64,000 nt of DNA from CAZHJK01 sp964533275 (GTDB lineage Bacteria; Bacillota; Clostridia; Eubacteriales; Garciellaceae): NCBI GenBank assembly GCA_964533275.1, contig CAZHJK010000008.1:1-64000 (forward strand), read 5' to 3'. Shown here in pieces: positions 44,006-51,696 of the stretch. A model generated the notes under the pieces. That model ran no database searches and was not told where the DNA came from. It worked only from the letters and a program-made list of their open reading frames with translations. Each line of letters opens with the position of its first letter. The stretch's first letter is position 1. Both the position numbers and the translations under genes were made by a program.

Positions 44006-44474
44006 CTATCATCCCCTCTTTCATATAAATGCGTCCCGTACCTAATTGTACAACAATAGTCATATACTTTTCCTTAGGACTTTTTAAAGTAATATGACCA
44101 GCTTGGCTAACGGTTCCTATAGGTTTTAAACTTAAATAATTATATCCAATGAAGGTTGTATTATTAATAGTTATATTATTAGATAAATTTATAATTTCAG
44201 CAGGAGGATCATCTGGATAACAAAACTTTTCGATTAAAAATTTATCTTCTTCCTGATCTATATAAATTCTTCGCTCAGAGCCATCCATGATTGCATTAGA
44301 GCGAGCCTTTAAAATAGTCTGAAGTATGATTCTCGTCTCTATCTTTAATTGATTTTTATCAGAAAACTCCTGGTAGGCTGGTATCCCTACCCCTATTATT
44401 GTGCTTAAAATACCCATTATAGCTATTACCACAATAATCTCTACAAGGGTAAATCCATGTTCACTGTTTTTCAC
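43998..44474 (-). CDS. Prepilin-type protein, GspH/FimT-like pseudopilin
   Basis: 158 aa. Leader MKNSEHG/FTLVEIIVVIAIMG with Glu at +5. The C-terminal GspH/FimT-like beta domain ends in VVQLGTGRIYMKEG, a common pattern for this group. Start is GTG behind AAGGAG. Likely forms part of the priming complex under the tip with the other minor pilins. Confidence 0.88.
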   Translation of the reverse strand: MKNSEHGFTLVEIIVVIAIMGILSTIIGVGIPAYQEFSDKNQLKIETRIILQTILKARSNAIMDGSERRIYIDQEEDKFLIEKFCYPDDPPAEIINLSNNITINNTTFIGYNYLSLKPIGTVSQAGHITLKSPKEKYMTIVVQLGTGRIYMKEGMIDD

Positions 44475-44490
44475 TTGAGTATATTTCTCC

Positions 44491-45234
44491 TTATAACAAA
44501 GCTATATACCAGGTCAATATATTACTTCCAAAAACAATTGTTACAAAGGCAGCTATAGCTATCCAAGGTCCAAAGGGTATGGCATCCTTTCTTCCCTTAA
44601 TCTTTAACACCAATAGTAATACACCAAAAACCCCACCAATGATAAAGGATAGTAAAAGGGTTAAAATAATGCTTGTCCAGCCTAAATACAATCCTAAAAC
44701 TGCCATTAATTTTACATCGCCCATTCCCATAGCAGCACCCTTTGATATAATAACCAATAGAAATAAAAAACCTCCACCAATTAATGCTCCTAATAAAGAA
44801 TCTGTCCAGTTTATATACCCTAAAATTATATTAAATACCAAAAACCCACCAAGAGCAAATAAATTAATTTTATTTGGAATAATTTGATGGTCTAAATCTA
44901 TAAAGGTTATAGATATAAGTATAGCTGTTAGCGTCAAATATGGTAATAATACCTTGTCCATTCCATATTGCCAAAAAACTACTGAAAACAACAATCCTGT
45001 CATCAATTCTACAAAAGGATATCTTATAGCTATAGATTCGCCACAGTATCGACATTTTCCTCCTAAGAAGATCCAACTAACTATAGGGAATAAATCCAAA
45101 GGTTTTAATCTGGTCCCACAGCTACCACAGGAAGAAGGAGGGGTTGCTATAGACTTACCTGCAGGTATGCGATATATACATACATTAAGAAAACTACCGA
45201 TTATAAGACCGAAAATAAAAATAAATAAAAGCAT
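44491..45234 (-). CDS. pilD: Prepilin peptidase (leader peptidase/N-methyltransferase)
   Basis: Membrane aspartic peptidase that cuts prepilin leaders and methylates the new N-terminus. 247 aa with eight or so membrane segments. Four-Cys zinc loop CGSCG and CRYCG near residues 36-64, catalytic Asp pair in FIDLDHQIIPN near 113 and GMGDVKLMA near 172 (GxGDxK motif). All prepilins in this locus carry matching sites. It starts after the pilA terminators. Confidence 0.96.
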   Translation of the reverse strand: MLLFIFIFGLIIGSFLNVCIYRIPAGKSIATPPSSCGSCGTRLKPLDLFPIVSWIFLGGKCRYCGESIAIRYPFVELMTGLLFSVVFWQYGMDKVLLPYLTLTAILISITFIDLDHQIIPNKINLFALGGFLVFNIILGYINWTDSLLGALIGGGFLFLLVIISKGAAMGMGDVKLMAVLGLYLGWTSIILTLLLSFIIGGVFGVLLLVLKIKGRKDAIPFGPWIAIAAFVTIVFGSNILTWYIALL

Positions 45235-45340
45235 AGATAAGTCCCCCTAAGAAATTTATCAAATTTAAATATATATCATATATTTTTAATTATAGTTTAA
45301 TAAATATAGGAAGTAAATCAAATAAATATTATATTAAAAT

Positions 45341-45368
45341 GACCTGATAGAGCTTTCTCCATCAGGTC
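45341..45368 (-). terminator. Strong terminator between pilA and pilD
   Basis: GACCTGAT/ATCAGGTC stem with further pairing inside and a small loop; minus-strand tail ATTTTAAT. About 85 bases after the pilA stop. Confidence 0.8.
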
Positions 45369-45426
45369 TCGTCTTGAAAATTATAAATCTCTTTTCAACA
45401 ACATTGTATAAATAACACAAGTGGAT

Positions 45427-45453
45427 AACACACGGGATCTGTCCCTCTGTGTT
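45427..45453 (-). terminator. First hairpin after pilA
   Basis: AACACA/TGTGTT outer stem and GGGA/TCCC inner stem separated by one G-G mismatch, starting at the pilA stop codon. No T-tract, so it may stabilise the pilA 3' end rather than terminate. Confidence 0.5.
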
Positions 45454-45836
45454 TATTCTGGCCAAGTAACATCGTCGCCTCCATCTATAGCAGCTTGAGT
45501 TGCAGCTTTTGTAGGATCAGCTGTTAATACCCCATCTGAAACAGAATATGTGCCAGGACTTGTTGGCCATTCTGCTATGTATTCATCTACTAAATCCCCA
45601 GAATTCGCATCTGCTTGATTAGGTTTTACTCCTTCATTTTCAGCTTCGTATAAAGTAATTGCACTTTCTATAGTTCTAATATTCCCCATATGAGTTCTTA
45701 GTTTAGAAGTCTCTAATGTCCCTATAAATCTTGGCACTGCTAATGCTGCTAAAATTCCTAAAATAGCTATTACTACAATAAGTTCCACTAAGGTAAAACC
45801 TTTTTGTCTTTTCATCATTTTTCTAATTTTTAACAT
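45453..45836 (-). CDS. pilA: Major type IV pilin PilA
   Basis: 127 aa. Leader MLKIRKMMKRQKG/FTLVELIVVIAILG with Glu at +5, the standard N-terminal helix to about residue 40, then a small globular domain (MGNIRTIESAITLYEAEN). Its end is acidic and Gly/Ala-rich with WPTSPGTY and closes with VTWPE. No cysteines form a C-terminal disulfide, as in many Gram-positive pilins. ATG start behind AGGGGG. Flanked by a c-di-GMP riboswitch upstream and hairpins downstream, so expression can be set apart from the assembly genes. Confidence 0.95.
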   Translation of the reverse strand: MLKIRKMMKRQKGFTLVELIVVIAILGILAALAVPRFIGTLETSKLRTHMGNIRTIESAITLYEAENEGVKPNQADANSGDLVDEYIAEWPTSPGTYSVSDGVLTADPTKAATQAAIDGGDDVTWPE

Positions 45837-46147
45837 TATATGTACCCCCTTTTATTTTTATAATCCCATTATATAGGAATTATTAACTAAGTAAAGAGGT
45901 TTTTGTGTTTTTTTGTATATATTTGTCGTAATTTAATTTATACACAAAAAACTCCTCTTTCGGTAGCTGGCTGCCGTTCCTTTGGAGTAGGCCCTTAAGC
46001 TTTGCGTCCCTGCCTTTCGACAGGTTTGCCATTATCGCTGAAAAGTTTGCGAATGATTTTATACTATTTTTTCCATTATAATACAAAATTATTTAATATA
46101 CAAGGTTTTTCTATTTAATATTTATATTTATATTTTATTTAATTATA
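45837..46147 (-). other. Intergenic region pilC-pilA
   Basis: This 311-base gap contains the riboswitch, an 8-bp ATAATTCC/GGGATTAT hairpin just ahead of the pilA ribosome-binding site (about 45858-45885), and AT-rich sequence with possible -10 elements upstream of the aptamer (TATAAT and TATAAA on the minus strand near 46055-46085). An open frame crossing it is only the riboswitch read as codons. Confidence 0.7.
45949..46048 (-). ncRNA. Cyclic-di-GMP-I (GEMM) riboswitch upstream of pilA
   Basis: On the minus strand, in order: GGCAAACC, a P2 stem capped by GAAA (CCTGTC-GAAA-GGCAGG), GGGACGCAAAGC, GGGCCTA, and a P3 end CGGCAGCCAGCTACCG acting as tetraloop receptor. These are the signature elements of the GEMM-I aptamer. 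A P1 stem can form between AAACTTTTC (46040-46048) and GAGGAGTTT (45949-45957). Downstream, CCTCTTT can compete for AAAGAGG at the P1 edge, but no T-tract follows it, so whether ligand turns pilA on or off is not evident. Confidence 0.93.
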
Positions 46148-47347
46148 TTAGCCAATAACATTATATAAATCAAACATTGGTAAAATCATAGCTGCTACTA
46201 TAAAACCTACAACTCCTCCTAATACCACTATTATTAAAGGCTCAATCATGGTGGTCATTTGACTAATGGCTGTTTCTACCTCTTCATCATAAAAATCAGC
46301 GGTTTTCTCCAAAACAAAATCAAGGCTTCCAGTATCCTCTCCAACCTTAATCATCTGATAGACCATTGGAGGGAAAATCCCACTACTCATAATCGGTTCA
46401 GATAAACCTAATCCCTTTCTTGCTCCTTCCTCAATAACCTTCATCTTTTCATTTACAAAATCATTGTCAATTACCCTTTGCACAGATTCTAATGCCTGTA
46501 ATAAATCAATACCACTATTTAATAGTGTACTCATAGTACGGGTAAAGCGAGAAATCATTACTTTTTTTTGCACCTTCCCAAAAATAGGAACATTTAGCTT
46601 AAATTTATCTAAATTGTATTTTCCTTGCTTAGTTTTGCTATATTTATTAAAGATATAAACAATTAAAATAATTCCTAAAATAAATAAATACCAAAAACTC
46701 TGTAATGAATTGCTAATTCCCATTAAAATTCTAGTGATTAGAGGAAGCTCTGCACCCATGCTGTCAAACATTCCAATAAATGTAGGCATTACAAAGGTCA
46801 AAAGAAACATAACCACTAAAACCGCTACTATAGATACTACTATCGGATAAGTCATTGCAGATTTTAATTTTTGTGTTATTTTATTTTCCTTCTCAAAGTG
46901 AACTGCCATTCTTTCCATTACACTATCTAAAGTACCACTAATTTCTCCTGTTTCCACCATATTTATAAGTAACAGTGGAAACACTTTGGGATGAGCACCC
47001 ATTGCCTCTGATAGAGGGTGGCCTTTTTGAATAATTTCGTATATATCTGCAATTATTTCTGCAAATTTTTTATTCTCAGTCTGCCTATGTAATATATCTA
47101 AGCTATCTACAACTGGAATACCCGAGCGTAAAGTAGTGGCGAATTGACGGCAAAACACAGCTAGATCCTTTACCTTTACCTTTTTATACTTAGTTAAATC
47201 TATAGTGGATCCCTGTGGTTTTATCTCTATAGGATAATAATTTCTACCCTTAAGAATAGCCACGACATCATTATATTTTGGTGCCTCTAATATTCCCTTA
47301 GTTGTTTGTCCTTTATTATTCTTAGCAATATATAAAAATTTAGGCAT
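46148..47347 (-). CDS. pilC: Type IV pilus platform protein PilC
   Basis: Polytopic inner-membrane platform on which PilB and PilT act. 399 aa. Two GspF domains, one beginning at LAVFCRQFATTLRSGIP near residue 62, the other at MISRFTRTMSTLLNSGI near 265, with three main membrane helices (about 168-190, 213-235 and 372-392). The C-terminal EPLIIVVLGGVVGFIVAAM is typical. 13 bp after pilT. Confidence 0.96.
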   Translation of the reverse strand: MPKFLYIAKNNKGQTTKGILEAPKYNDVVAILKGRNYYPIEIKPQGSTIDLTKYKKVKVKDLAVFCRQFATTLRSGIPVVDSLDILHRQTENKKFAEIIADIYEIIQKGHPLSEAMGAHPKVFPLLLINMVETGEISGTLDSVMERMAVHFEKENKITQKLKSAMTYPIVVSIVAVLVVMFLLTFVMPTFIGMFDSMGAELPLITRILMGISNSLQSFWYLFILGIILIVYIFNKYSKTKQGKYNLDKFKLNVPIFGKVQKKVMISRFTRTMSTLLNSGIDLLQALESVQRVIDNDFVNEKMKVIEEGARKGLGLSEPIMSSGIFPPMVYQMIKVGEDTGSLDFVLEKTADFYDEEVETAISQMTTMIEPLIIVVLGGVVGFIVAAMILPMFDLYNVIG

Positions 47348-47360
47348 TTTCCTCCTCCTT

Positions 47361-48416
47361 CTATATATGAAGCTTGTTCTTCATTGATTCATGATCTACT
47401 GAATATAAAAGAGCATCTTCTCTACTAATAATCCCCTTACGATAGAGATCCAATATGAAAGTATCCATAGTAATCATTCCTTGTCGAGCTCCCATTTGTA
47501 TTGAGGATTGAATTTGATGTGCCTTGCCTTCACGAATAAGGTTGCGAATAGCAGGAGTTGCCTTCATAATTTCTAATGCTGCTACTCTCCCTGATTGATT
47601 CTTCCTTTTAAAAAGCTGTTGGGATACAACACCTTGCAAAACAGATGCTAATTGCACCCTCACTTGTTGTTGCTGATGGGGTGGAAAAACATCGATAATT
47701 CTGTCAATGGTCTTGGCTGCACCAATGGTATGCAAAGTAGATAATACTAGATGACCTGTTTCTGCTGCTGTAATAGCTATAGATATAGTTTCTAAATCTC
47801 GCATCTCGCCAATAAGAATAACATCAGGATCTTGACGAAGAGCAGCTCTTAGGGCACCTGCATAACTATTAGAATCATTACCCATCTCCCGTTGATTTAC
47901 CACAGAGCTTTTATGACTATGTAAATATTCAATGGGATCTTCTAATGTCAATATGTGATCCTTGCGTTGTTCATTTATTATATTAATCAAAGAAGCTAGA
48001 GTAGTAGATTTTCCACTACCAGTTGGTCCTGTAACCAATATCAAACCCCTTGTAAGCTCTGTAAACTCTTTTAAACTATCAGGTAAATTTAATTGTTGTA
48101 ATGTAGGAATACCTGTTGGTATTAAACGAAAGGCAATGGCATAACTACCTCTTTGCTTATAGGCATTGACTCTAAAACGACCCCAACCTGGTACGGAATA
48201 TGAAAAATCTATTTGTCCTAATTCTTCTAAAACATTTTTTTGTTTTTCACTTAATATTACTTCTACATATTTTTCAGTATCCTCTGGAGTAAGGTTTTTG
48301 TCACTATAGGGTTCTAATGTGCCATCAATACGCATCATAGGCGGTACTCCAACAGTAATATGCAAATCAGAAGCCTTTTGACTTATGGTATCCTCTAATA
48401 ATTTAAAAACATCCAT
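47361..48416 (-). CDS. pilT: Type IV pilus retraction ATPase PilT
   Basis: Hexameric ATPase that depolymerises the pilus for twitching. 351 aa. N-terminal ASDLHITVGVPPMMRIDG, Walker A TGPTGSGKSTTLA near residue 131, Asp box LTLEDPIEYLH near 157, Walker B DPDVILIGEMRD near 194, His box TGHLVLSTLHT near 218 and the retraction signature AIRNLIREGKAHQI near 285. Its presence argues for retractile rather than static pili. Confidence 0.97.
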   Translation of the reverse strand: MDVFKLLEDTISQKASDLHITVGVPPMMRIDGTLEPYSDKNLTPEDTEKYVEVILSEKQKNVLEELGQIDFSYSVPGWGRFRVNAYKQRGSYAIAFRLIPTGIPTLQQLNLPDSLKEFTELTRGLILVTGPTGSGKSTTLASLINIINEQRKDHILTLEDPIEYLHSHKSSVVNQREMGNDSNSYAGALRAALRQDPDVILIGEMRDLETISIAITAAETGHLVLSTLHTIGAAKTIDRIIDVFPPHQQQQVRVQLASVLQGVVSQQLFKRKNQSGRVAALEIMKATPAIRNLIREGKAHQIQSSIQMGARQGMITMDTFILDLYRKGIISREDALLYSVDHESMKNKLHI

Positions 48417-48432
48417 TTCTATTCCCCCTTCA

Positions 48433-50124
48433 TTAGTCTTCCTCTAAAAATGCTACCTTTGCAACCTCTTCAATGGTGGTAATCCCTTCCTTTACTAATT
48501 CGATTGCATTATGGGTTAGGGTTACCATTCCTTGCTCAATAGAATAATCTCTTAATTGATCAGTGCTTACTTCTTGTACAATCATTTCACGATGTTCTTT
48601 GCCAATCTTCAATACTTCATGTATTGCAAGTCGCCCCTTATATCCAGTTTGATTACATACCCCACAACCTTCACCTTTGTGCAAGGTAAGATTATGTTCC
48701 TCAGGTATATTTAATAATTTTTTCTCAGATGGTGAAGCCTTATATGAAGTCTTGCATTTAGTACAAATCTTCCTTACTAGCCTTTGGGATATTATACCTG
48801 AAATAGAAGTTGAAACTAAATAGGAAGGTATTCCCATATCAACAAGTCTATTTATTGTAGAAGTAGCATCATTAGTATGAATAGTGCTAAAAACCAGATG
48901 ACCAGTAATTGACGCCCGAACTGCTATTTCAGCTGTATCCACATCCCTAATTTCTCCAATCATAATAATATCTGGGTCCTGTCTTAAAATAGAGCGTAAG
49001 GCTGTTACAAAGGTTAATCCTGCCTTTAGATTAACTTGTATCTGATTTATACCATCTAGTTTATATTCCACTGGATCTTCTACCGTAACTATGTTGTCCA
49101 ATTCTGTATTTAATTCTCTTAATAAAGTATACAGAGTAGATGACTTTCCACTTCCCGTAGGACCAGTAACTAATATAATCCCATGGGGATTGTGAATCAT
49201 ATTTTCCACCAATTTTAATTCCTGGGATGTAAAGCCTAATTCCTCCTTTGTAATAAAAAATTGGTTTCTATCTAATATTCTTATTACGATTTTTTCTCCA
49301 AAAATAGTCGGTAATATAGATATCCTAAGGTCAATATCTCTATTATCAACATTCATCAATATTGCACCATCTTGGGGTAATCGTCTTTCGGCAATATTTA
49401 AATCACTCATAATTTTCACACGACTTACTATTGCATTATGGGTACGCTTGTCCACCTTCATCATTTCATGAAGAACTCCGTCCACCCTCATTCTAACTCT
49501 TACTCTATTCTCAAAGGGTTCTATATGAATATCACTGGCACCACTACGCACTCCCTGTTCTATTACTGAGTTTACTAGACGAACAACGGGAGCATTATTT
49601 ACTTCATTTAAAACCTGTTGTTCTAATTCATCTTCAAAATTATTTAAAAATGGATCCTCACTAAATTCTTGTGCTGCCTTCTGAGCATCTTCGGTATCAA
49701 AATACTTTGCCAATAATTTTTCTATTTCATCCTTACCTGCTATGACAGGATATATTCTTTTTCCAGTTGCCAATTCTAAATCATCTAGGGCTATAAGATC
49801 TAATGGATCATTTAATGCAACTACTAATACACCGTCATCTTTATAGTATATAGGTATCGCACAATGTCTCTTGCCTAACATATATGTAATACTTTTAACT
49901 GCATCTTCTTCAATGAATGTTGTACTAAAGTCTACTTTTTGTATGCCTAATTGATTCTCTAAGGTTTTTAATATCACTTCTTCTTCAACTATACCTTCTT
50001 CTACTAAAATATTTCCAATCTTTTTTCTGTTTTTTCTTTGTAATTCCAATACATTTTCTAATTGCTCTTCTGTAATTTTACCATCTTCAAGTAATAAATC
50101 TCCAATTCTTTTTTTACTCATCAT
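48433..50124 (-). CDS. pilB: Type IV pilus extension ATPase PilB with MshEN-like N-terminus
   Basis: Extension motor. 563 aa. The N-terminal ~65 residues hold two motifs of the MshEN c-di-GMP-binding pattern: RIGDLLLEDGKITEEQLENV near residue 6 and KIGNILVEEGIVEEEVILKT near 35, each followed by a Gln. The T2SSE core follows with Walker A GPTGSGKSSTLYTLL near 315, Asp box VEDPVEYK, Walker B DPDIIMIGEIRD near 375 and STIHTNDA. A four-Cys zinc knuckle (CTKC and CGVC) lies near 445-480. First gene of the pilus locus. Confidence 0.96.
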   Translation of the reverse strand: MMSKKRIGDLLLEDGKITEEQLENVLELQRKNRKKIGNILVEEGIVEEEVILKTLENQLGIQKVDFSTTFIEEDAVKSITYMLGKRHCAIPIYYKDDGVLVVALNDPLDLIALDDLELATGKRIYPVIAGKDEIEKLLAKYFDTEDAQKAAQEFSEDPFLNNFEDELEQQVLNEVNNAPVVRLVNSVIEQGVRSGASDIHIEPFENRVRVRMRVDGVLHEMMKVDKRTHNAIVSRVKIMSDLNIAERRLPQDGAILMNVDNRDIDLRISILPTIFGEKIVIRILDRNQFFITKEELGFTSQELKLVENMIHNPHGIILVTGPTGSGKSSTLYTLLRELNTELDNIVTVEDPVEYKLDGINQIQVNLKAGLTFVTALRSILRQDPDIIMIGEIRDVDTAEIAVRASITGHLVFSTIHTNDATSTINRLVDMGIPSYLVSTSISGIISQRLVRKICTKCKTSYKASPSEKKLLNIPEEHNLTLHKGEGCGVCNQTGYKGRLAIHEVLKIGKEHREMIVQEVSTDQLRDYSIEQGMVTLTHNAIELVKEGITTIEEVAKVAFLEED

Positions 50125-50302
50125 TTTAATTCACCTGTTTTTCCAAGATAATAGATACTATCAAATGTATTTACAAGTAATACTAATTTCTATAATAATT
50201 CTACAAATTTTGTATTATCCCTTTTTTATATAAAGAAAATGCATTATTGATTTTTATCAAACACTATAATTTTAATGATTTATGTTATTTAAAAACAATA
50301 AG

Positions 50303-50827
50303 TTATTTTTTCTTACTTTCTATTATGATGTCATCAGACTTGCTTAGGATTATTAATACTACCTTCTCTATTTTCCTAACAAAGGTTGTCCACCAAAATT
50401 CCTTACCGGGTATTGGTTTAACTAATATTGTAAAAAGTCCGGCACGGTTTCCCCCTAGTATATCTGTAAAAACTTGATCTCCAACAACAGCAACCTGTTC
50501 TCTACTAAGCTTTAACATTCCCACTCCTTTATAAAAGGATTTAGTCAAGGGCTTTAATGCCTTATGTATAGCTGGGATGTCTATATCCTCCTTAAATACT
50601 ACTACCCTTTCCTTTGTATTATTAGAAATAAGACATAGTAAAAAATTCTCCTCCTTAGCTTTATAAAACCATTGAACAAGATCTTCATCTGCCTTTTTCT
50701 TATCCCATTTTATTAATGTATTATCCACATCAATTAATAAACCTAGAATATTCCTATTTTTTAATTCTTGAAAATCTATATCATAAATTGAATCTATCAT
50801 CATGTTTGGCTTTAAATTTTTAAACAA
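50303..50827 (-). CDS. yqeG: YqeG family HAD IIIA-type phosphatase
   Basis: About 174 aa. HAD motif I LLIDVDNTLIKWD near residue 28, motif II LISNNTKER near 62, and motif III/IV region KPLTKSFYKGVGML with VAVVGDQVFTDILGGNRAG near 103. YqeG proteins act as small-molecule phosphatases; one is reported to act on phosphatidylglycerophosphate in related families. I start at the TTG at 50827; the ATG at 50869 sits upstream of, and its frame runs through, a promoter -10. Located between sigK and pilB. Confidence 0.88.
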   Translation of the reverse strand: MFKNLKPNMMIDSIYDIDFQELKNRNILGLLIDVDNTLIKWDKKKADEDLVQWFYKAKEENFLLCLISNNTKERVVVFKEDIDIPAIHKALKPLTKSFYKGVGMLKLSREQVAVVGDQVFTDILGGNRAGLFTILVKPIPGKEFWWTTFVRKIEKVVLIILSKSDDIIIESKKK

Positions 50828-50852
50828 ATAATCACATCCCGGTTTTTTTCTT

Positions 50853-50861
50853 ATTATAGCA
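50853..50861 (-). promoter_or_regulatory. Extended -10 promoter element before yqeG
   Basis: TGCTATAAT on the minus strand is an extended -10 (TGN-TATAAT), 25 bases before the chosen TTG start and after the sigK terminator. No strong -35 is visible. Confidence 0.5.
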
Positions 50862-50900
50862 TAACCCATAATTTAATATAAAAGAAGTACTTTTGTAAAA

Positions 50901-50928
50901 AAATAGCCATCATTATTGACAGCTATTT
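50901..50928 (-). terminator. Terminator overlapping the sigK stop
   Basis: Twelve-bp stem including two G-T wobbles (AAATAGC/GCTATTT outer part) with a 4-base loop, followed by TTTTTTT on the minus strand. Confidence 0.88.
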
Positions 50929-51623
50929 GCTTGAAATTCCTTACTTAATTTTTTTATTGCCTTTTTCTCTATTCTTGAAACATAGGATCGGGAAATTCCC
51001 AACATCTTAGCAATCTCTCTTTGGGTTTTATTGACACCATTACTTAGGCCATATCTCATTTCAATAATGGTTTTTTCCCTTTGCTTTAACACCTTTTCCA
51101 TAAGTTTATATAATTTAGCTGCTTCTATTTTTAATTCTACTAAATCAAAAATCTGGTCATTATCACTGCCTAATATATCAATAAGGCTTATTTCATTTCC
51201 CTCTTTATCTATTCCAATAGGATCCTGTAATGATACCTCATTTTTTATCTTTTGATCAGCTCTTATAGTCATTAGGATTTCATTTTCTATACATCTAGCT
51301 GCATAGGTGGCTAGCTTTGTACCTTTATCCATATTATAGGTAGATATCCCTTTGATTAATCCTATTGTACCAATGGAGATTAAATCGTCTAGTTCCCTAC
51401 CAATACCGTTATATTTTTTAACTATATGTGCAACTAAGCGTAAATTGTGCTCGACAAGTATGCTCTTTGCCCTTTGATCTCCTTGGCTATAAAGAAGTAA
51501 ATATTTCTTTTCTTCTTCAGCAGTTAATGGCAGGGGAAATGAACTGCTATTACTAACATAGCCTATTATGAAATATATTTCTCTTATTAATGTTGCAATG
51601 CCCAACAAAGCAGCTGGAAACAT
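50913..51623 (-). CDS. sigK: RNA polymerase sporulation sigma factor, pro-sigma-K
   Basis: Late mother-cell sigma factor. 236 aa in one uninterrupted frame, so no skin-type element splits it. A pro-sequence is present (hydrophobic MFPAALLGIATLIREIYFIIG before SNSSSFPLPLT; two blocks, residues 1-32), unlike C. difficile sigma-K, which lacks one. Region 2 NLRLVAHIVKKYNGIGRELDD and region 4 helix-turn-helix KTQREIAKMLGISRSYVSRIEK are clear (each near residues 60 and 200). With SpoIVB encoded in the window, intramembrane processing is expected. ATG start behind GGGGGTG. Confidence 0.97.
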   Translation of the reverse strand: MFPAALLGIATLIREIYFIIGYVSNSSSFPLPLTAEEEKKYLLLYSQGDQRAKSILVEHNLRLVAHIVKKYNGIGRELDDLISIGTIGLIKGISTYNMDKGTKLATYAARCIENEILMTIRADQKIKNEVSLQDPIGIDKEGNEISLIDILGSDNDQIFDLVELKIEAAKLYKLMEKVLKQREKTIIEMRYGLSNGVNKTQREIAKMLGISRSYVSRIEKKAIKKLSKEFQANSCQ

Positions 51624-51696
51624 AAAAAAACACCCCCATAATATAAACTTATTATTATTAATATGTTCATTAGGGATGTTGTGTGCCTGTATATAT

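Noticed and set aside
46013..46022. TGTCGAA match, possible 0A box near pilA
   Set aside because: It falls in the P2 stem and GAAA tetraloop of the riboswitch, which dictate those bases.
45883..46086. 67-codon minus-strand open frame between pilC and pilA
   Set aside because: It is the c-di-GMP riboswitch read as codons; its sequence is fully explained by the conserved RNA motifs and it has no ribosome-binding site or family match.
50913..51623. Possible skin-like element in sigK
   Set aside because: The sigK frame is continuous from pro-sequence to region 4, so no insertion is present.
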